Part shown: positions 1 to 6,602 of the stretch, in pieces
Layout of the letters: each line of letters opens with the position of its first letter
Numbering within the stretch: the stretch's first letter is position 1
Source: Parachlamydiaceae bacterium
GTDB lineage: Bacteria > Chlamydiota > Chlamydiia > Chlamydiales > Parachlamydiaceae
Length of the DNA stretch: 7,898 bases
Assembly: GCA_013815395.1 (NCBI GenBank)
Contig: JACDGH010000117.1
Location: forward strand, 1 to 7,898
Direction of reading: 5' to 3'
Made by a program: the position numbers and the translations under genes
Notes under the pieces: model-generated
What the model saw: only the letters and a program-made list of their open reading frames with translations
Told to the model about the DNA's origin: nothing
The model's database searches: none

Positions 1-1403
1 CCGTGAAAACTGCTGCCCATTTTGTCGACTTCGTCGAGCATGATCACAGGATTCATCGTCTGGCTATACTTTAAAGCCTGGATAAGCTTCCCTGGCATTG
101 CACCGATGTATGTGCGGCGGTGGCCTTTAATCTCAGCTTCATCACGCATGCCGCCCACAGAGAATCGGTAGAATTTGCGGTTTAGGGCGCGTGCGATGCT
201 TTTGCCAATACTTGTTTTGCCAACTCCTGGAGGGCCAACGAGGCAAATGATACTGCCTTTAACATTTCCTGATAATTTGGCGACACTGATGAATTCAAGA
301 ATACGTAGTTTAATGTCTTCCAAGCCATAGTGATCATGTTCAAGGATTTTTTCGGCGGCGGTTAGATCATTAGGTTCAGCGCTGTAAATCCCCCATGGAA
401 TAATCGTCAACCAGTCCAAATAACCTCTGCAAACACCGTATTCTGCCGATTGAACTTCTAAGACGCTAAGCTTTTCCATCTCTTCGGTAATAACTTTTAG
501 AACATCTGGCGGCACCTTGCGTTCTTTGAGACGCGTTTCAAATTTTTCGCGGTCTAGAATCTTATCTTCCTTCTCAATGCCCAATTCTTTTTTAATTGTT
601 TTGAGCTGCTCGCGCAAGAAAAAATCTTTTTGGCTCTTCGAGATGGTGGCTTCAATTTTTTGATTGATATTATTTTGCAAGATGCTGAGATCTAGTTCTT
701 TTTTTAAAAGGACTAAGGCTTTGTCGATGCGTCCTTGAAGTTCGTATGTCTCCAAAACATCTTGTAACTCTTCGCGTGAAGCTGTTGTCAATGCCACAGC
801 AAAATCAGCAAGCTTTCCCGGTTCAGTGAAGTCGGAGTGCCCTAGGAAAATTTGCAATTCTTCTTTAAAAAGAGGATTGAGTTTTAATAATTCTTTGATA
901 GTCGAAATAATGCTGATGGCATAGGCTTTTAATTCGCTAGTGAGTTCAGCATGATCTTCAAAGTATTCAACTTTGGCACGCAAATGCTTAACATCGGTGA
1001 CAGGTTCTACGATGCGCATGCGCTTTTCCATATTTAAAATCACTTGGGCTCCGCCCTGTTCCATAGGAATAATACGCAGGATCCTGGCTAAGACCCCTAC
1101 TTGATACATTCCGTCAAAACCAACTTTATAGGCCTCTGCTGTTTCGGATTTTGTCAGAAGCAAACCGACGCATTTATGATCAGATTTAGCAATTTGTTTG
1201 AGGATTTCATAAAAAGGACCTGGCTCAATAACAATGGGTGCGGCCATGCCTGGAAAGAAGGGACGTCGTAAAAGTGGAAAAATGTTAAGGATATCTGGAA
1301 TATCGTTACTTTGTTTTGAAATTTCCTGGCTGTCTTCTTCAAGCGAATTTAGCACTACATCTTCTAGTTCCAGTTCAAAGCCTGTATCGCTTTCCTGTTT
1401 CAA
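1..1403 (-). CDS. lon: ATP-dependent protease Lon (partial, 3' part beyond the window edge)
   Basis: Lon is a cytoplasmic AAA+ serine protease that unfolds and degrades damaged and short-lived regulatory proteins. About 467 codons are visible. The N-terminal substrate-binding LON domain begins near residue 45 with PLLRRPFFPGMAAP; a helical linker follows, with FFLREQLKTIKKELG around 265-280. The AAA+ module has Walker A GPPGVGKT at 390-397 (Lys396) and Walker B IMLDEVDK with Asp457 and Glu458. The rest of the AAA+ module and the S16 protease domain with its Ser-Lys dyad lie off the window; chlamydial Lon is about 820 residues, so roughly 350 are missing. I chose the TTG at 1401-1403 because GAGG sits 6 nt upstream and an in-frame TAA lies 18 nt upstream of it; no in-frame ATG occurs before the conserved domain. 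Another in-frame TTG at 1413-1415 is possible. The wording is very close to Chlamydia Lon as I remember it. Confidence 0.97.
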   Translation of the reverse strand, partial: MKQESDTGFELELEDVVLNSLEEDSQEISKQSNDIPDILNIFPLLRRPFFPGMAAPIVIEPGPFYEILKQIAKSDHKCVGLLLTKSETAEAYKVGFDGMYQVGVLARILRIIPMEQGGAQVILNMEKRMRIVEPVTDVKHLRAKVEYFEDHAELTSELKAYAISIISTIKELLKLNPLFKEELQIFLGHSDFTEPGKLADFAVALTTASREELQDVLETYELQGRIDKALVLLKKELDLSILQNNINQKIEATISKSQKDFFLREQLKTIKKELGIEKEDKILDREKFETRLKERKVPPDVLKVITEEMEKLSVLEVQSAEYGVCRGYLDWLTIIPWGIYSAEPNDLTAAEKILEHDHYGLEDIKLRILEFISVAKLSGNVKGSIICLVGPPGVGKTSIGKSIARALNRKFYRFSVGGMRDEAEIKGHRRTYIGAMPGKLIQALKYSQTMNPVIMLDEVDKMGSSFH

Positions 1404-1439
1404 AATAAACCTCAAAGGTTAGAAATGGTTAATCCGGCT

Positions 1440-1468
1440 ATTTTATGATTTCCCTCCTTAGATTTCAA
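1440..1468 (-). promoter_or_regulatory. Candidate sigma70-type promoter of lon
   Basis: Reading the minus strand, TTGAAA (1463-1468) and TAAAAT (1440-1445) are separated by exactly 17 nt. Transcription would begin near 1433, about 30 nt before the TTG start of lon. The site lies wholly in the 90-bp gap between the sulfotransferase stop and lon, so lon can be transcribed independently. No CIRCE-like inverted repeat is visible here, so there is no sign of HrcA heat-shock control. Based on consensus match and spacing only. Confidence 0.5.
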
Positions 1469-1493
1469 CTGTAAAACTGAGAGTATTGTAAGT

Positions 1494-2189
1494 TTAATCT
1501 ATGATTGAATATCCATATCGAAGTGTCATTTCTTGAATATTTATAAATAAGTTAGCCGGAATTTCTTGTTTTAATTGAGCCCAAGTTAAATTAGTGGTCT
1601 TTTTGCGATGATTTGAATCGCGAGGTACCTGTAATAAAATTGCCGGATCTAGCACAATTCCTAAACGCTGTCCCATTTCAATTAGGCAAGAATCTATTTG
1701 TTCCACTTGATAGCGCCATTCTGCCTTTTGCTCAGCATATAAATTCCAATAATACCAATACTTGGCAGATTTGACTAAAAGCGTATCCCTAGCATAAATT
1801 TCAGGAATATTTTCAGAAAAGTAGGTGATGGCTTTGTGGTGTTCTGTGCCAAGGACGGAAGAAATGACTTTCAGGGGGTGGCGCACTTGATGGAAAACGT
1901 GGTCGAATTGAAAACCCGTAGCTGAGGGTCGGTTTTTCCAAGGAACTTTGTCCGCTTCAATACACATGAACCATGAGGAGGTGCCATCTTTTCCAATCAA
2001 TTCATGTTTAATGTCAAGTCCACCAAGTTTTAACACTTCCGTAATATAAGTTGTGCCACTCCGGGCGCATCCTGTAATTAGAAGAAGGTGATGCTTATTA
2101 GAGGGTGATTTTGGGGGAACTTTAGAAATGAAGGAAAAGGATATTAGGCCAATTAAAAGGATAAGAAGAGTCAATTTTCTATTCATCAT
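1494..2189 (-). CDS. Membrane-anchored P-loop sulfotransferase family protein
   Basis: Predicted 231-residue protein. Residues 7-22 (LTLLILLIGLISFSFI) form one hydrophobic segment after a short basic N-terminus, giving an uncleaved anchor or signal peptide. Next comes TGCARSGTTYIT (39-50), the 5'-phosphosulfate-binding loop of PAPS-dependent sulfotransferases, and HQVRHPLKVISS (100-111), which fits the 3'-phosphate-binding motif (Arg103, Ser110). Family members transfer sulfate from PAPS to sugars, lipids or proteins; the acceptor here cannot be read from sequence. The ATG at 2187-2189 (first of an ATG-ATG pair) puts the anchor at the extreme N-terminus and has GAGA 8 nt upstream. An in-frame ATG at 2270 would add 27 polar residues and has no convincing ribosome binding site. 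The protein is slightly short for the family. It lies upstream of lon in the same direction with a 90-bp gap holding a promoter, so no operon is implied. Confidence 0.85.
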   Translation of the reverse strand: MMNRKLTLLILLIGLISFSFISKVPPKSPSNKHHLLLITGCARSGTTYITEVLKLGGLDIKHELIGKDGTSSWFMCIEADKVPWKNRPSATGFQFDHVFHQVRHPLKVISSVLGTEHHKAITYFSENIPEIYARDTLLVKSAKYWYYWNLYAEQKAEWRYQVEQIDSCLIEMGQRLGIVLDPAILLQVPRDSNHRKKTTNLTWAQLKQEIPANLFINIQEMTLRYGYSIID

Positions 2190-2287
2190 AGTTTTCTCGC
2201 GGTTTTTTTGCTTGTGATCACCAATAGTCTTTTTTGACAGATGACTACATCTTATCAGTTTTATCTCCATTTTCGATACTTTTTTTT

Positions 2288-2315
2288 ATTATAAAGAATA
2301 GTATGTGCATTTCGA
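2288..2315 (-). promoter_or_regulatory. Weak candidate promoter upstream of the sulfotransferase
   Basis: On the minus strand a perfect TATAAT (2288-2293) is preceded, 16 nt upstream, by TCGAAA (2310-2315), which matches 4 of 6 bases of the -35 consensus. Transcription would start near 2281, leaving a leader of about 90 nt before the preferred ATG at 2189. The surroundings are very AT-rich, so a chance match is possible. Confidence 0.25.
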
Positions 2316-2365
2316 TAAAACATGAACGATATTGAACGTGTCTTTGAATAAAAAAAGGAGCAAAA

Positions 2366-2536
2366 ATGAAAAAAAATGAGGAACCGACTCCGCGGTTTAA
2401 AGTAATTTTGATGTGCCTACCCATACCTGCGCAGCACTCGCTATGCTCGTTGCGGCTTGGGTATGCGCTACATAATGAGAGAAAAATGAGCAAAAAAGAT
2501 GGAACACTGCAATTAAAAAATCTAGGAACATTGTAA
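2366..2536 (+). CDS. Doubtful 56-residue ORF running through two repeats
   Basis: An ATG at 2366 has a perfect AGGAG exactly 5 nt upstream, which is the only reason to list it. The product starts MKKNEEPTPRFKVILMCLP and ends KNLGTL. I recognise no family. From about codon 18 the frame runs straight through the GC-rich inverted repeat (2422-2465) and then the 24-nt tandem repeat (2501-2548), where it stops. It may be the 5' end of an older gene interrupted by repeat insertion, or a chance ORF. No clear promoter is visible upstream. Confidence 0.2.
   Translation: MKKNEEPTPRFKVILMCLPIPAQHSLCSLRLGYALHNERKMSKKDGTLQLKNLGTL
2422..2465. repeat. GC-rich imperfect inverted repeat (REP-like)
   Basis: CATACC (2422-2427) pairs with GGTATG (2460-2465); inside it CGCA (2430-2433) pairs with TGCG (2451-2454), extended by a G-T and a C-G pair. 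The intervening CTCGCTATGCTC is not symmetric. The block is clearly GC-richer than its AT-rich surroundings, has no T-run for a terminator, and looks like a short interspersed palindromic element. Confidence 0.5.
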
Positions 2537-2559
2537 TTAAAAAATCTAAGGACACTGTA
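2501..2559. repeat. 24-nt tandem repeat, two full copies plus a partial third
   Basis: Copy one (2501-2524) is GGAACACTGCAATTAA followed by AAAATCTA; copy two (2525-2548) differs at two positions (C to T twice). A diverged partial third copy, AGGACACTGTA, occupies 2549-2559. Each unit joins a GGAACACTG-type core to an A-rich tail. On the other strand the core reads CAGTGTTCC, resembling spacer repeats I have seen near IS200-like elements; that link is only an impression. Confidence 0.75.
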
Positions 2560-2635
2560 CATCTATCACAATTTCGCAGTTCGTCAATACATTGTCCCCG
2601 CCCCTAATTCTTCCAACAACCAAAAATATCTATAC

Positions 2636-2891
2636 TTTATCACCCTCTTCACTTCGATGTTTATGCATGCAGGCATTGCCCATTTTCTCGGAAATATGCT
2701 TTATTTATGGATCTTTGGCGATAATGTCTAAGATCGATTGGGTAAGTTGCCTTTTTTAATTTTTTATCTTGTTTGCGGCATTGCAGCCACATTTTCCCAA
2801 TTAGCTTTTGATCCTCATTCTGATCTTCCTAATTTAGGTGCTTCCGGTGCCATCGCAGGTGTTTTGGGTGCATATATTCTCTTTTTCCCCT
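2636..2891 (+). pseudogene. Internal fragment of a rhomboid protease gene, broken copy of the gene at 6603-7238
   Basis: The 256 bp align without gaps to 6774-7029 in the intact rhomboid gene, with 12 mismatches by hand count (about 95% identity), in the same orientation and offset by 4138 bp. It corresponds to residues 58-142: MFMHAGIAHFLGNM, then after a stop codon the RLGKLPFLIFYLVCG segment and the catalytic serine region GASGA. The first 57 codons and everything after residue 142, including the catalytic histidine, are absent. A G-to-T change at 2729 turns the GAA codon for Glu89 into TAA. There is no start codon or ribosome binding site in place, so it cannot make a working protease. 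Similarity ends abruptly at both edges, indicating a recombination-derived fragment rather than gradual decay of a full second gene. Confidence 0.95.
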
Positions 2892-3006
2892 GAGAGGATT
2901 TAAAAAATTAGTAGATCGAACTTACAAATGCAAGCTAATTTGAACTCCTAATTTTGTCGCTCCTTCTTAAACTATACTTTATTGTATTTACTAATTTAGT
3001 TCTCAG

Positions 3007-3041
3007 CGTCTCCGCGTTTCTCCCCGTCTCTGCGTTTCCCC
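3007..3041. repeat. Two copies of a 17-nt GC-rich repeat, period 18
   Basis: CGTCTCCGCGTTTCTCC (3007-3023) and CGTCTCTGCGTTTCCCC (3025-3041) match at 15 of 17 positions with one base between them; TCTCAG before and CTTAGCCTCT after look like worn continuations. Similar CTCTGCGT-type intergenic repeats occur in many unrelated bacteria as far as I recall. No function is evident. Confidence 0.6.
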
Positions 3042-3073
3042 TTAGCCTCTAAAACGTATAGAAGCGGGACGAA

Positions 3074-3214
3074 ATGGGCCGTATAGAGTCATTACGAAAT
3101 GTTCATCGTCTTATCCAATCCGTTAATACCACCTATCATGTCTATTTTCTGTGTAAACCTTTTAATTTTACCTCGCCCCCAATTCTTCCCAAGATCCTTT
3201 TTTCTTTAGATTAA
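3074..3214 (+). pseudogene. Possible remnant of an IS200-like transposase N-terminus
   Basis: A 46-codon ORF begins MGRIESLRNVHRLIQSV and continues NTTYHVYFLCKP. The segment TTYHVYFLCK resembles the first beta strand of IS200/IS605-type Y1 transposases, which commonly read YHLVFCTKYR. After that the frame drifts into low-complexity sequence and ends without the HUH motif or catalytic tyrosine. The ribosome binding site is poor (GCGGGACGAA before ATG). If real it is only a decayed stub; chance resemblance over about ten residues is quite possible. Confidence 0.2.
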
Positions 3215-3291
3215 TATCATTAATAATTTCCTGATTAATATATAATTGTTTTATTTGTTTATAAATGATAGTTGATAATTAAAAATTAATA

Positions 3292-3321
3292 TTGATACAA
3301 TTAGATTGTGATGAATATACT
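3292..3321 (+). promoter_or_regulatory. Candidate promoter of the 1056-residue flavoprotein gene
   Basis: TTGATA (3292-3297) and TATACT (3316-3321) are separated by 18 nt, placing transcription start near 3328, about 29 nt before the ATG. An overlapping alternative, TTGATA (3272-3277), 18 nt, TACAAT (3296-3301), lies just upstream. Both sit in a very AT-rich stretch, which raises the chance-match risk, but the first has good hexamers and position. Confidence 0.4.
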
Positions 3322-3356
3322 TTTCTCGCTATTTATATCTTTTATAGGGCGGAATT

Positions 3357-6300
3357 ATGACTACTCATTCAAATCAAGTGTCTTATACTAATTCATTGGA
3401 CTTGGCTTATACAAAAATTGATACAATTGTTGATTCATTGAGTGCTATTGATAAAACAATTAATGCAAATTTAAGAGCACGTACATCAACAGGTTTAACT
3501 AACCAGGTCAATGAGATTAAAAATAGTGTAAAGATTATAAAGAGAGAATTGAAAGGTCAAGGTGGAAAAACAGATGAGCTAGCCCTCGCTGACATAGATA
3601 CAATGATAGTAAAAATAAACTTAGTTGAAACAACCTTTAAAAAGACAATTGAGAAATTCCGGCAAGAAATAAATGCATTGCCCACCGCCCCCAATAATAA
3701 AGTTGCTTTGAATCTTAGAATAACTCAGGCAGCTACGGTCTTAGATACTTTAGACTCTGTTCGCCAGCGAGCTAATGAAAAGAAAGGTCTGCTAGAAGCA
3801 AAGAAAGCGTTTATAGGTAAACCAGAGTTGCCAAACTTTGATCGATTACTGAAAATACTATGTACAAGAAATAAAGCTAATGAAGCTGAATACACTAAAT
3901 TAGGTGAAATAGTTGAAAAAATACAGCTTAAAAATGGAACAATTAGCCAGACTGAAATTCTCCTTTTAAAGGAATGGGAACAAAAAACAATAACTAAGCT
4001 TGGTGGAAAAAGTGATGAATTAGACAGTATCCAGAGAAATTTTCCCAAAATTGAAGAGCAATTTAAAGAATTTTTACAGCAATTAATATCAGAAATTGAA
4101 GAATCAAGGGACAGGAAAATTGCCTTGTTGAATATCATTGAAGAAAAACATAGCGAACTCGAGCAAAAAGGATTTTCAAAAGGCGATCGAGACATGCACT
4201 GTGCCATCCTACTTAGACAGGTGTTAGAAAATCCCTTTGATATTCCCCTCGCTATTGACGTTCTCAATAAAGATGCCGGTAAACAATCTAATGTTCGCCG
4301 AATTCTTGCTGACAGTTCTATTTTAATAAAACCATCTAAAAATACTTTGAATTCTAAAATCGAAGGATTAAAGTTGATTAGAGCACAAGCTAATGCAATC
4401 CCATCTAATAAAGAAGAATCTATACTTATCTCAGGGGCAGGCCCCGGAGGGTTGATGGTAGGGTTAATATGTTCTATACAAGGCAAGCCCTTTTCAATCA
4501 TTGAATCTCGAGCAAAAACAGATGAAATGCGTGGGAATATTGTCGCTCTTGGCAAGGAAGATAGCGATGGTCAATTATCAATATTAAGATTACCTATGCT
4601 ACAAGCTCTAAAAAGTGCAGGCGAAGCTCAATCGGCAGATGTAAAACTTCTCGATTTTTTTGGCATTACTGATCGACTGCATGTGAACAAATTAATAGAT
4701 TCCCCAGATGCTTCGGGTATTCTCTCAGTCAGGCTTGAAGATTTACAGAAATCCATGATTGTTCAGCTTAAAGAGGTCGTTTCAGAAGGTAATGATGATA
4801 GCGCATCTTCTTCTTTGATCCATTATGGTGTACAAATCGATACAATTAAGAAAGATGGATCTCCTGAAAATAGAGCAACAGTTTCTTTTAAATTAACGCA
4901 ATCAAAATCTCCGCAGCCTTCCGGTGCTCTCGCCGAATTACCAATGCTTCCAAATGAAATGAAGCCTTCGATGGTGTATGTCATGGAAGGAGCTCGTTCA
5001 GCAACTCGCGATCAACTTGGCATCGATGTTTCCAAGCAATCGAAGCGCGCCAAAATGGCATTTTCATTTTTTAAAATAAAGAAAGCCAATATACTTCAAA
5101 GAAATAAATATTCATTGATGAACTACATAAAATCGGTACCCAGCTTGTTAAAGGCTCTTTGGAATACGAGCTTTCGGACTGGTGGGCGTGATACCTATGA
5201 AATTCTATTTAGTACTTGGGGTCGAGCAGAATTATTACTCCAAACACCTGAAAATCATTACTTTTATCATACTGTATCATCAAAAGAGCAGCAAGGCTTA
5301 GCTGAATTTGAGAAAGATATAAAAAGAGCTCAAACAGCACGAGATGAATGGATGAATTTTGTATATGTCGAGTTAGAACAATATAAGGACAAAGTTTCAA
5401 CGGAGAATGACATTGTTTTTAACAATTTAATGGATTATTTTCAGCCTACCAATCGTTCTTGGATAGAGAAGGATGGGGAAGAACGAAAATTAGTGTTCGA
5501 TATGCTAAATACATTTCTTAAGCTGACACATAAGGCCTCTCCTCTGGATAAAAAAGCATATGCTGAAGTACATAAAAGCTTAAAGCGTACCAGTAAATTG
5601 GTTGAAGATTTAGAGAGAAAGCAGCTTCGTTTCAAACAAGATAACGTATCTGGAGCTAGAAAGAGACAAAACGTCTTTGGAATGTTAAAGAGAGGTATGA
5701 AACTAAAAGCAGCCAAATATGAAAAAACAGCTGTAACGGATTCTCAAGTACAGATGGCCGACACTAATCATCGACAAATTGGAGTGACGCATTTCTATAT
5801 TGGAGGAGATGCGGAAAGCACAACAGACCCTATTTCCGGCTCTGGCTGTCGCACAACCTTGTTGAGAACATCTATTGCGGCCTCTGCATTTAATAATCCT
5901 GCGAGGCGTGATAATCCTTTTACTTCTTCGGCCTTTGCTTGGTCGAGCCATTTGAGTGGCAGAAGTATGCGCGAGGAAGGCATGCTTATGCGAAATTATT
6001 ATAAAAAGGGAACAGAACGATCAGAACGATTTTTGGATATAGCTGTAGATAGGGGATCCATAAGCAAGGAGAGGAAAAACTTTCTATTGAATATGCAAGG
6101 TAAACTAAAAACCATGCATTTGTTTCCGAATTTAAAATTGAGTACAGATGAAATTAGTAAACTTAAAGAAATACAAAAGGCTATTTCTGATAAATATAAT
6201 TCTTCAAGTAAGCTTTTATCGCGGCCTAGAAATGAAAGTATTTTAGCTGTATGGCAGAAAGAAAAAAATCAATTTAAAAATTCACAATTAACCCTTCCGG

Positions 6301-6527
6301 AAATCGATATTTTTGGTAAAGCATGGATTGCTAGTATGAGCGAGGAAGCGCCTGATTTCACAAAAAAAGAAATGAAATTGTTTAAAATTGCCTCATCAAA
6401 GCTTGCTTTTGAGCGTTTGAGTGGTGATTATGTTCCTGAAGTGGATTATGTTTATCTATCAGTAATGATCCAACAAATATTGGCTAAAGGAGCTCCGCCG
6501 ATCGCTCCAGGAATAGTCCAAACATAA
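3357..6527 (+). CDS. Large coiled-coil protein with a MICAL/PHBH-like FAD monooxygenase core
   Basis: Predicted 1056 residues. Residues 1-350 are largely helical, with coiled-coil-like stretches around 15-150 and 180-275, and the first 20 are rich in Ser, Thr and Asn. A class A flavin monooxygenase core follows: ILISGAGPGGL (356-366) is the FAD-binding GxGxxG, ending beta 2 at Glu383 (SIIESR), with RGNIVALG at 392-399; VYVMEGARSATRDQLGI (540-556) is the DG-type motif, with Glu in place of Asp; FYIGGDAESTTDPISGSG (813-830) is the GD motif. A charged helical insert of about 170 residues (630-800) splits the core, and a C-terminal helical region has no recognised domain. Known relatives hydroxylate aromatic compounds or, in MICAL, oxidise actin methionines. 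No membrane segment is seen. The ATG has only a modest GGCGGA ribosome binding site. A secreted host-directed role is inference; the family call rests on motifs and their order. Confidence 0.8.
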   Translation: MTTHSNQVSYTNSLDLAYTKIDTIVDSLSAIDKTINANLRARTSTGLTNQVNEIKNSVKIIKRELKGQGGKTDELALADIDTMIVKINLVETTFKKTIEKFRQEINALPTAPNNKVALNLRITQAATVLDTLDSVRQRANEKKGLLEAKKAFIGKPELPNFDRLLKILCTRNKANEAEYTKLGEIVEKIQLKNGTISQTEILLLKEWEQKTITKLGGKSDELDSIQRNFPKIEEQFKEFLQQLISEIEESRDRKIALLNIIEEKHSELEQKGFSKGDRDMHCAILLRQVLENPFDIPLAIDVLNKDAGKQSNVRRILADSSILIKPSKNTLNSKIEGLKLIRAQANAIPSNKEESILISGAGPGGLMVGLICSIQGKPFSIIESRAKTDEMRGNIVALGKEDSDGQLSILRLPMLQALKSAGEAQSADVKLLDFFGITDRLHVNKLIDSPDASGILSVRLEDLQKSMIVQLKEVVSEGNDDSASSSLIHYGVQIDTIKKDGSPENRATVSFKLTQSKSPQPSGALAELPMLPNEMKPSMVYVMEGARSATRDQLGIDVSKQSKRAKMAFSFFKIKKANILQRNKYSLMNYIKSVPSLLKALWNTSFRTGGRDTYEILFSTWGRAELLLQTPENHYFYHTVSSKEQQGLAEFEKDIKRAQTARDEWMNFVYVELEQYKDKVSTENDIVFNNLMDYFQPTNRSWIEKDGEERKLVFDMLNTFLKLTHKASPLDKKAYAEVHKSLKRTSKLVEDLERKQLRFKQDNVSGARKRQNVFGMLKRGMKLKAAKYEKTAVTDSQVQMADTNHRQIGVTHFYIGGDAESTTDPISGSGCRTTLLRTSIAASAFNNPARRDNPFTSSAFAWSSHLSGRSMREEGMLMRNYYKKGTERSERFLDIAVDRGSISKERKNFLLNMQGKLKTMHLFPNLKLSTDEISKLKEIQKAISDKYNSSSKLLSRPRNESILAVWQKEKNQFKNSQLTLPEIDIFGKAWIASMSEEAPDFTKKEMKLFKIASSKLAFERLSGDYVPEVDYVYLSVMIQQILAKGAPPIAPGIVQT

Positions 6528-6571
6528 AATTTATGGAAACTTTATGTTAAAAAACAAACTATGAGTATTGC

Positions 6572-6577
6572 TATAAT
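6572..6577 (+). promoter_or_regulatory. Candidate -10 box for the rhomboid gene
   Basis: A perfect TATAAT lies 25 nt before the rhomboid ATG, placing transcription start near 6584 with a leader of about 19 nt. There is no good -35 hexamer 16-19 nt upstream (the region is A-rich), so this is weak. Without it, the 75-bp gap would make rhomboid a read-through partner of the flavoprotein gene. Confidence 0.3.
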
Positions 6578-6602
6578 TTCCTTATTTTGATACACAGAGG
6601 TT

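Larger units (their letters stand above)
2190..3356. other. Repeat- and debris-rich gap of about 1.2 kb between divergent genes
   Basis: No intact gene is convincing here. The stretch separates the minus-strand sulfotransferase from the plus-strand flavoprotein. From left to right it holds a weak promoter, a doubtful 56-codon ORF, a GC-rich inverted repeat, a 24-nt tandem repeat, a 256-bp rhomboid gene fragment, an 18-nt-period repeat, a possible transposase remnant, an extremely AT-rich stretch (about 3210-3300) and the flavoprotein promoter. Several pieces are described separately. The mixture resembles a site of repeated insertion and decay. Confidence 0.7.

Noticed and set aside
1234..1422. 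Short plus-strand open frame over the 5' end of lon
   Set aside because: Shadow of lon; Ser-rich composition without motif or ribosome binding site.
2245..2562. Open frame of 105 codons on the minus strand (MYSVLRFFNYNV)
   Set aside because: It is built from the 24-nt repeat, the GC-rich inverted repeat and AT-rich spacer, and overlaps the region before the sulfotransferase start. No family resemblance.
3725..4555. Open frame of 276 codons on the minus strand
   Set aside because: It lies entirely opposite the flavoprotein gene, has a Ser/Phe/Ile-rich shadow composition and no recognisable motif, while the plus-strand frame carries clear FAD-binding motifs.
5703..5983. Two short minus-strand open frames opposite the GD motif of the flavoprotein
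   Set aside because: Shadow frames; no start signals and no recognisable domain.
6521..6548. AT-rich inverted repeat AACATAAA / TTTATGTT over the flavoprotein stop codon, considered as a terminator
   Set aside because: The stem has one G-C-type pair only and is followed by an A-run, not a T-run, on the coding strand; too weak to call.
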